Shown here: in pieces, positions 56,305-64,000 of the stretch
How positions within the stretch are numbered: position 1 is the first letter of the stretch
How the letters are laid out: every line of letters starts with the position of its first letter
Assembly (NCBI GenBank): GCA_030848705.1
Contig: CM061242.1
Coordinates: forward strand, 64,615,064-64,679,063
Direction: 5' to 3'
Source: Heracleum sosnowskyi
Lineage: Eukaryota; Streptophyta; Magnoliopsida; Apiales; Apiaceae
Length of the DNA stretch: 64,000 nt
Notes under the pieces: generated by a model
The model's input: the letters and a program-made list of their open reading frames with translations, nothing else
The model's database searches: none
What the model was told of the DNA's origin: nothing
Position numbers and translations under genes: made by a program

Positions 56305-56596
56305 TTCATTATCAACAAGTTGCATAGCTTATTTTCGAAGTTTTTATGGAATGGTAATTCTTCTGGAAAGCAAGCCAAAGTTGTCTGGCACAAAATCACC
56401 TTGTCACTGGATGAAGGAGGGCTGGGAATCAAGGACATATTTGACTGGAATCGTGCTCACATCTTAAAGCACGTAATTGATATTGTCAATCTAGCTTCAA
56501 CTTCTTTATGTGCTGCCTGGGTTCATAATTCAGTTCTGGAACACTCTTCGTTTTGGTCTTTCGTTAAGCCTAGTCAGTGCTCATGGATCCTCAATA
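56305..56596 (+). pseudogene. LINE (non-LTR retrotransposon) RT C-terminal remnant
   Basis: About 97 codons resembling the region after the RT core in plant LINE ORF2 proteins: FSKFLWNGN, KVVWHKITLSLDEGGLGIKD and FDWNRAHILKH. It is cut on the right by the CACTA end at 56597 and has no start on the left. Inactive fragment. Confidence 0.75.
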
Positions 56597-56629
56597 CACT
56601 ACAAGAATAATTGAATCAGACAAGGCTTT

Positions 56630-57130
56630 TTGCCCGTTGTCTGATGCCCTAGAAAACCGTTGTCTATTGAGATGCCGTCTGTTACGCAGCTCAGACAACG
56701 GACGCATCCGTTGTCTGATTCCCTACAGACAACGGTTTTGGTCTTAGAAAACGTTGTCTGAAACGCGTGAACAACAACGGTTGTTGTAGAAACCATTGTC
56801 TAACAAATAAATCAACAATTGTTTATTAACTAGAAAATGTTGTTATTTTAATTTTCAGACAAGGCTTTATTTTCCAAAAGAGTGTTGTGTGATCTAAATA
56901 TTTACGACGGTTTTAGTAGAACAACCCCATTGTCTTAATAGTTTAACACAATGGTTTCCTTTCTAAAAACTGTTGTCTATTCTTGACTTGCACAATTGTT
57001 TTCTTTAAATACCTGTTGTCTGAAAGCTGTTAGGCAATGGTTTTTTTTAACAAGAAGTTGTTACCTAGCTTAATAGACAATGGTTTCATAGAAAATTCAA
57101 CACATTGCCTAGTACAATGCTTGACAACAG
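56630..57130. repeat. CACTA subterminal repeat region
   Basis: Short repeats GACAACGG, CCGTTGTCT and diverged forms (CAATGGTTTC, GTTGTCTGAAA) occur roughly every 20-40 bp. In known CACTA elements such repeats bind the small transposon protein (TNPA type). Confidence 0.75.
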
Positions 57131-57451
57131 TTTTCATTATAGTCCAATTACCTAAAATAACAAGAGACAATGTTTTTATATAACAAAATTAAAAAACCAA
57201 ACTGGAAATATAAAGAAACCAAACTGACAATATAAAGAAGCCAAACTAAAACCAAAACAAACAGCCATTCCATTCCATCGTGTTCAATAAACCATTACAA
57301 CCAACACATCCAACCAAGTAAAATTCACGAACTAATTAAGTTAAATATGTTCAACAACATCAGATTTTCAGATGCACATACTCCAAAAGTAGAGACTGAA
57401 ACCTTCACTTAAGTTAAATAGTTACGCCATTACATGTCCATATCATATCAG

Positions 57452-57628
57452 TTAGCCTCTTCTTCGTCTTGGACAGTTTGGGAGACCTGTCATGTTCTCG
57501 GTGGCCAGGAAGATGGTCACCTTCTTTAGTTCAACTTTAGGAGGAGGTTCTTTATAGAAACTTGGCATAGGAGTGGCTTTAAATTTCAAGCTCTTCCTTA
57601 ATCTTTTAATTTCTGCCTCCTGGCTTTC
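57452..57628 (-). pseudogene. Captured exon encoding the end of a TPX2/WVD2-like (WDL) domain
   Basis: Minus strand, directly after a splice-acceptor-like TTGTAG. Reads EAEIKRLRKSLKFKATPMPS and continues FYKEPPPKVELKK, the hallmark of the C-terminal TPX2 domain of plant WVD2-like proteins, which bind microtubules. After KVELKK the frame gives a novel tail and stop; the next frame over contains RSPKL, which resembles the usual continuation, so a small indel has occurred. It lies inside a CACTA transposon, so it is most simply a captured gene fragment. Confidence 0.75.
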
Positions 57629-57734
57629 CTACAATGAAACACACAAAATGAATCAATAACTTGAAAACTGACAGAGTATTGAAATGAAAGTATTTAAAGT
57701 AGCAAGTGTTGAGCCATTTATAGTTGCTTCGGAA

Positions 57735-57875
57735 TAGCCTTCTGGTCGATGCCTAGATGTTATCAGGTAGGTCACAGGTCCAAATTATAACAACAGCCTC
57801 TTTACACCAAGAGAGGATAAAGCTGTGTAAGATATCGGACATTTCCCTGTTGAGTAACCTATAGCTTTTGCACTT
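57735..57875 (+). mobile_element. Degenerate Au-type SINE fragment (tentative)
   Basis: GGTCACAGGTCCAAATTA followed by AACAGCCTCTTTACA and GGATAAAGCTGTGTAAG follows the order of the Pol III box B and downstream part of plant Au SINEs (GGTTCGAAT, AACAGCCTCTTGCA, GGTAAGGCTGCGTAC). Much diverged, no clear ends or poly(T). Confidence 0.4.
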
Positions 57876-58938
57876 ACTAACGCTTACTGATATAGACTGC
57901 AACATTAATCAATGCAGTTTCAACAAAAAAAATAGCAGAAACATGCAATTTAACTGTAGAAACATAGCAGTTTGATAGCAGAAATGGAGCAGAATTGCAG
58001 AGAATAGGACATTTTAACTTCAGAAATATAGCAGAATTGCAGAAAAATAGGTCTAACATACGATGTTCATAATTTGTGCAACTTCCAAAGGAAAATGTGT
58101 AGGTCCGTAAGTAGGAAACATTACTTGAAGCAGGGATCGCAAATGAGTGATGGCTAAACTTGGATTATACACCAGACAAATAATGCATATATTCTGAAGC
58201 AGGGATCGCAAATGAGTAATAGAGAAATGATGACAAGTTACCTGAGGACAATAGTAAACTGACAATGGAGAATCAACCGATGGAGTGGTTTAGGCACCGA
58301 GCTCCTAGTGCTTTGGGAGAAAAAAATGAAGGGATTTGAAAAGCTAGCAGAGAGTACCCTGTTGCAGTAATGTCTGCTCCCGTTCCCTGTGAATTGTGAA
58401 AAATGAAATATGCTCCGATTTTATGCTATCATAGAATGGACAAGCTACATAACCTCCACCTATATATGCTATCATGTCCTTGGCATTATATTGAAATTTG
58501 TAAACCTTGAATCTGAGATAAAAATCTTAATTACTGGTTAGGACTCCAATTTAGTTCTTCATGAGCACATTAAAATTGCACTAGGATTTGATATGCAGTT
58601 TTAGAATATCAACAAGTTCCTTTAAGCCAAATCCAATGCATCAAGTCATCAACAAAAGGTTTGTAGAAGAGCAATAATGTTGCTCAAATCTAAAGCAAAA
58701 GCATTGTTCAGCATGAGCAAGTAACAGAGGAGATTACAAGATAATTGCTTATTAGTGCAATGTTAAATTTGCCCACCCGGTTTTCTGTTTTCGTAACTTC
58801 TGGAGAATCATTATACACCTGATCTTCAAGAATCTGCAATATTTGTAATGCCAATTTGAAGGTTTTTCATGATGTCATAATACAGAAAGCGGACAGAAGT
58901 TATGGATTGTTACAAATAAACAATGATGCTTAACATAC

Positions 58939-60340
58939 CAGTCTTCTGATATTGACTGTTTCCTAGGATCAGAATTCTCATTTATCTTCAGATCTCTGTA
59001 TAAAAAAAATTACTTTAAAATAATGGAGTTTCTCTGCGGTCATGTATGCGTGAAGTGATACAAGGGTCAGTATAAATGTGGAACTATCATTAACGTGACA
59101 TAAAATGCGGAAGTATTCTCACTTGAAGTAGGTAGCAGCCACTTTTTTACATGTGAGTTGGCTTCTTCGTTTCGAGCCCTGCAGAAAAGTATAACTGAAA
59201 TTACCAATTTAACAAAAATGAAAAGGCGACAATGAGAACTACCTTAATGGGAAACATCAATGTCTTTTTATTTAGCTAATGAAAACACAGTTGTCTTGAT
59301 GGGGACAAAAACATACGGGGAAAAGCAGCCAACAATAGTTGTAATTCGTCGCCCTTCTGTACGGAAACGGTCAATACTAAAGACGTACCAACTGAGGATC
59401 CTGTGTGTCACCTTTAAGGGGCCTGATTGCATCCCTTCTCTAGTGATCGCAAATCTTCAAAATCATCTTGAGAGTAAAAAGTGGCTACCCCGGTGAAGGG
59501 AAGTGATGCATTAGAGTAGAACTTCCACATGTGATTAAGGTAACTGGGATTGCTTATCCTTGCACCATCTTTATAAGGAACAGACATCAGACAATTGTTG
59601 CCGAAAACAAGACAAAAGTAGTTGACCAAGGAATCATTTGACGTCAAAGGCCTCCTGAAAAGACTTGATGTAATGGGACACCAACACTCATTTGCGATCC
59701 CGCATCTGTTCTGAGAAGTTAACCACAAAGACAGATTATGACAATTAAAGTAATACCATTTATTTCAGAAAAGGAAAAACAAACGGAGTCTAATGCTAAA
59801 TATGCAATTGGCTAAACTCAGACACCGTTCACCATTTCTTTTAGTTAAAAAACATACATGATTAAATGTTACAGATGTAGCATGTTCAATATCTTCCTCT
59901 TCAAGAATGCCAACTTCTACAAGTTCCAACATCTCTTTCACCTTATCTGTAAACAATGAAAATACATAAGCTAAATCAGAAAATTAACAGCAGAACATTA
60001 ATAGCAGCACAATCCATGGATCAATTCATGATTTCGAATATTATGAAGATAGATTTATACCTCAAACACTTTCGAGTACAAAGCCTGCTTCGATTAAACC
60101 CAACTCAAACCCTAATTGAATCCCTCCACCATGCTTCAATTAACCAGTGCAAACCCTAATTTAACTCCTCAATTAAGCTTCGATTAAGCAACGCAAACCC
60201 TAATTTAAACCTTAATAGACAGAGAGTGAGAAGCGAGAAGAGAACCCTAATTTAAACTCTATTAGACAGAGAGTGAGAAGTGAGAAGCTAGAAGAGAGGA
60301 TGAGAAGTGAGAATGAGAGAATGAGAGTGAGAGTGAATAC
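58939..60340 (-). pseudogene. Multi-exon gene-like unit inside CACTA, product not recognised
   Basis: Minus strand, read from a purine/CTC-rich 5'UTR-like segment (60180-60340). Candidate exons: 59858-59946 (acceptor GTTTACAG, donor GTATGT; DKVKEMLELVEVGILEEEDIEH-type acidic helix, first 20 residues typical); an open stretch 59414-59728; 59123-59178 (acceptor TTTCTGCAG, donor GTGAGA); and 58939-58995 (acceptor TATACAG, donor GTATGT). Well-formed splice signals suggest a former or current gene, possibly continuing to the TPX2 exon at 57452-57628. Frames between exons were not verified and no family is recognised for these exons. Confidence 0.4.
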
Positions 60341-60680
60341 TTTCCCCCAATTTTCACCAATTTTCCCCCGCCCAGTGTTTTCCCCAATTTCCCCAATTTC
60401 GTTTGCCGCTCGATGTTTTTGCCCCCAATTTCATTTGGCCGCCTACTGATATAATTTCTGTTCTTTAAACAAAATTATTACAAATTTATTCTAATAAGTT
60501 TGATATTAAATTATAATTATAATTCATTATTTTAATTATTTCATTTTTACAATCTATTTTTAAATCTATTGTTAAAATTAGTTTTGCAAGTTGTTACTTT
60601 CTCTAATTAATTTTTTATTGGTTTTAATCAAAATTTAATGATTTTGAATTTTTTTTTTTTAAAAACCTTTTCTAATATAA

Positions 60681-63600
60681 ATTTTGTTAATACCTTTGCC
60701 TAACTTATTTTTTACACTTCTTTGAAGATACCGAACATGTTATTGATTGAAAATTTTATAAAATAATACTTATAATAATAGATTGTGCTTAGGGTTTTGT
60801 GGTTTAGGGGTTACGATTTAGGGGTTACGACTTAGGGGTTATGTTAGTTTACACACGAAATTATGTAAGTCATGTATAAGCGAGACTGTACGCCATTCCC
60901 GACTTATATGTTTAGTAAATTGTGCGGTGTCCTTGGTCCGACAAAGAAAAATATGTACATTTTATATGTTGTTAAGTATAATAACGAGGATAATACGAAA
61001 GTCTTAATATGATAAGAGAACTACAAACTATGATATCCGGCTTAATTAAGAATATTATCCTATAATTAAGTGTGTCAATTAAACATAAACTTTATTATTC
61101 AAACAAAGTTCACAATTAAAGTTTGTCACGAACGAGAAATTCAAAAAAAAAAAAAAATCACACAACTATTTTTAAGTTGTAAAACTGTTGTAGTAAAATC
61201 ATTCAGACAACAGTTTATAAATAAAAAACCGTTGTGGTAATCACACAACGGTTTCTACAAACAAACCGTCGTGGAAAGTAAAGTACAACAAAGGTTTATT
61301 CTTAAACAAACCGTTGTGTGTTTTTTTTATAAAATTTTTGTTAATACCTTTGCCTAACTTATTTTTTACACTTCTTTGAAGATACCGAACATGTTATTGA
61401 TTGAAAATTTTATAAAATAATACTTATAATAATAGATTGTGCTTAGGGTTTTGTGATTTAGGGGTTACGATTTAAGGGTTACGACTTAGGGGTTATGTTA
61501 GTTTACACACGAAATTATGTAAGTCATGTATAAGCGAGACTGTACGTCATTCCCGACTTGTATGTTTAGTAAATTGTGTGGTGTCCTTGGTCCGACAAAG
61601 AAAAATATGTACATTTTATATGTTGTTAAGTATAATAACGAGGATAATACGAAAGTCTTAATATGATAAGAGAACTACAAACTATGATATCCGGCTTAAT
61701 TAAGAATATTATCCTATAATTAAGTGTGTCAATTAAACATAAACTTTATTATTCAAACAAAGTTCACAATTAAAGTTTGTCACAAACGAGAAATTCAAAA
61801 AAAAAAAGAAAAAGTCACACAACTGTTTTTAAGTTGTAAAACTGTTGTAGTAAAATCATTCAGACAACAGTTTATAAATAAAAAACCGTTGTGGTAATCA
61901 CACAACGGCTTCTACAAAAAAACCGTCGTGGAAAGTAAAGTACAACAAAGGTTTATTCTTAAAAAAACCGTTGTGTGTTTTTTTTATAAAAATTTTGTTA
62001 ATACCTTTGCCTAACTTATTTTTTACACTTCTTTGAAGATACCGAACATGTTATTGATTGAAAATTTTATAAAATAATACTTATAATAATAGATTGTGCT
62101 TAGGGTTTTGTGGTTTAGGGGTTACGATTTAGGGGTTACGACTTAGGGGTTATGTTAGTTTACACACGAAATTATGTAAGTCATGTATAAGCGAGACTGT
62201 ACGCCATTCCCGACTTGTATGTTTAGTAAATTGTGTGGTGTCCTTGGTCCGACAAAGAAAAATATGTACATTTTATATGTTGTTAAGTATAATAACGAGG
62301 ATAATACGAAAGTCTTAATATGATAAGAGAACTACAAACTATGATATCCGGCTTAATTAAGAATATTATCCTATAATTAAGTGTGTCAATTAAACATAAA
62401 CTTTATTATTCAAACAAAGTTCACAATTAAAGTTTGTCACGAACGAGAAATTAAAAAAAAAAAAAAAAAGTCACACAACTGTTTTTAAGTTGTAAAACCG
62501 TTGTAGTAAAATCATTCAGACAACAGTTTATAAATAAAAAACCGTTGTGGTAATCACACAACGGTTTCTACAAAAAAACCCTCGTGGAAAGTAAAGTACA
62601 ACAAAGGTTTATTCTTAAAAAAACCGTTGTGTGTTTTTTTTATAAAATTTTTGTTAATACCTTTGCCTAACTTATTTTTTACACTTCTTTGAAGATACCG
62701 AACATGTTATTGATTGAAAATTTTATAAAATAATACTTATAATAATAGATTGTGCTTAGGGTTTTGTGGTTTAGGAGTTACGATTTAGGGGTTACGACTT
62801 AGGGGTTATGTTAGTTTACACACGAAATTATGTAAGTCATGTATAAGCGAGACTGTACGCCATTCCCGACTTGTATGTTTAGTAAATTGTGTGGTGTCCT
62901 TGGTCCGACAAAGAAAAATATGTACATTTTATATGTTGTTAAGTATAATAACGAGGATAATACGAAAGTCTTAATATGATAAGAGAACTACAAACTATGA
63001 TATCCGGCTTAATTAAGAATATTATCCTATAATTAAGTGTGTCAATTAAACATAAACTTTATTATTCAAACAAAGTTCACAATTAAAGTTTGTCACGAAC
63101 GAGAAATTCAAAAAAAAAAAAAAAAAGTCACACAACTGTTTTTAAGTTGTAAAACCGTTGTAGTAAAATCATTCAGACAATAGTTTATAAATAAAAAACC
63201 GTTGTGGTAATCACACAACGGTTTCTACAAAACACCGTCGTGGAAAGTAAAGTACAACAAAGGTTTATTCTTAAAAAAACCGTTGTGTGTTTTTTTTATA
63301 AAAATTTTGTTAATACCTTTGCCTAACTTATTTTTTACACTTCTTTGAAGATACCGAACATGTTATTGATTGAAAATTTTATAAAATAATACTTATAATA
63401 ATAGATTGTGCTTAGGGTTTTGTGGTTTAGGGGTTACGATTTAGGGGTTACGACTTAGGGGTTATGTTAGTTTACACACGAAATTATGTAAGTCATGTAT
63501 AAGCGAGACTGTACGCCATTCCCGACTTGTATGTTTAGTAGATTGTGTGGTGTCCTTGGTCCGACAAAGAAAAATATGTACATTTTATATGTTGTTAAGT

Positions 63601-64000
63601 ATAATAACGAGGATAATACGAAAGTCTTAATATGATAAGAGAACTACAAACTATGATATCCGGCTTAATTAAGAATATTATCCTATAATTAAGTGTGTCA
63701 ATTAAACATAAACTTTATTATTCAAACAAAGTTCACAATTAAAGTTTGTCACGAACGAGAAATTCAAAAAAAAAAAAAAAAGTCACACAACTGTTTTTAA
63801 GTTGTAAAACTGTTGTAGTAAAATCATTCAGACAATAGTTTATAAATAAAAAACCGTTGTGGTAATCACACAACGGTTTCTACAAAAAAACCGTCGTGGA
63901 AAGTAAAGTACAACAAAGGTTTATTCTTAAAAAAACCGTTGTGTGTTTTTTTTATAAAAATTTTGTTAATACCTTTGCCTAACTTATTTTTTACACTTCT
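60681..64000. repeat. Tandem array of about 656-bp units, continuing past window edge
   Basis: The anchor GATTGTGCTTAGGG recurs at 60781, 61435, 62092, 62748 and 63404 (periods 654, 657, 656, 656). Five full units plus the start of a sixth, only a few percent different from each other. Each unit has a telomere-like patch (TTAGGGTTTTGTGGTTTAGG), a poly(A) tract of variable length and a block of ACAACGG / CCGTTGTG repeats like those of the CACTA end. Confidence 0.93.

Larger units (their letters stand above)
56597..64000 (+). mobile_element. CACTA (En/Spm) DNA transposon, left end and body; right end outside window
   Basis: Begins CACTACAAGAATAATTG, the canonical CACTA terminus, inserted in the LINE remnant; the preceding trinucleotide is ATA. 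The first 470 bp carry many subterminal repeats of ACAACGG / CCGTTGTCTG in both orientations (56634-57060). Inside are a SINE-like patch, a minus-strand gene-like unit with a TPX2-type exon, an AT-rich stretch without features (60430-60680), and tandem units with CCGTTGTG motifs to the edge. No TNPD transposase is visible. The extent beyond 64000 is unknown. Confidence 0.75.

Noticed and set aside
60681..64000. CRISPR-like or rDNA-spacer reading of the right-hand tandem repeats
   Set aside because: Units are about 656 bp, contiguous without spacers, and contain no rRNA gene.

Overview
The window is nuclear DNA from a large-genome flowering plant, almost certainly a eudicot. It is nearly all transposable-element sequence: plant Ty1/copia and Ty3/gypsy chromovirus elements with initiator-tRNA-Met primer sites, a LINE remnant and a CACTA (En/Spm) transposon carrying a plant TPX2/WVD2-like gene fragment. 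I see no free-standing host gene, rRNA, tRNA or CRISPR. The family or genus cannot be named from this sequence alone.

Region 1 (1-9467): debris of a copia-type family here called X (LTR about 1.1 kb, PPT AGGGGGAGAT, LTR ends TGTAAAG...CCTAACA). Two X 3' ends lie in a row (1-2887) and abut the gag of a minus-strand copia Y (2888-4070). Y abuts a 5'-truncated LTR of a Sirevirus-like family A (4071-5066), and that LTR sits inside the long coiled-coil ORF of another X copy (5067-9467). This is a four-step nest whose left half lies outside the window.

Region 2 (9468-56166): a plus-strand copia Z (gag from 10807, PR-INT, then RT after 53815) is split by a minus-strand family-A element (LTRs 12795-13834 and 52774-53814). 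That element has gag, PR-INT-RT-RNase H and two large ORFs between RNase H and the 3' LTR, the position of Sirevirus env-like genes. Its pol is split by a plus-strand Tekay/Del-type chromovirus (20916-48766, 4.19 kb LTRs, TSD TCTAT). The chromovirus pol is in turn split by a non-autonomous relative (29575-43029, 5.02 kb LTRs, TSD CCTGA). Hand-spotted LTR-pair differences (about 5 in 1.04 kb, 12 in 4.19 kb, 5 in 5.02 kb) decrease from outside inward, as nesting requires.

The family-A element is not flanked by a 5-bp TSD. It is flanked by a 1,034-bp duplicated piece of copia Z (11761-12794 and 53815-54848), which indicates a recombinant locus.

Region 3 (56305-64000): a LINE RT C-terminal remnant is cut by the CACTA end at 56597. 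The CACTA carries typical subterminal repeats, a SINE-like patch, a minus-strand gene-like unit whose last exon encodes the end of a TPX2/WVD2-like domain, and a tandem array of about 656-bp units (60681 to the edge) that contain the same kind of subterminal motif. The right end of the CACTA is not in the window.

The working parts that can be read are the chromovirus gag-pol (one open frame once the insertion is set aside) and the family-A pol (also frame-consistent across its insertion). The remaining element genes carry stops, frameshifts or truncations.
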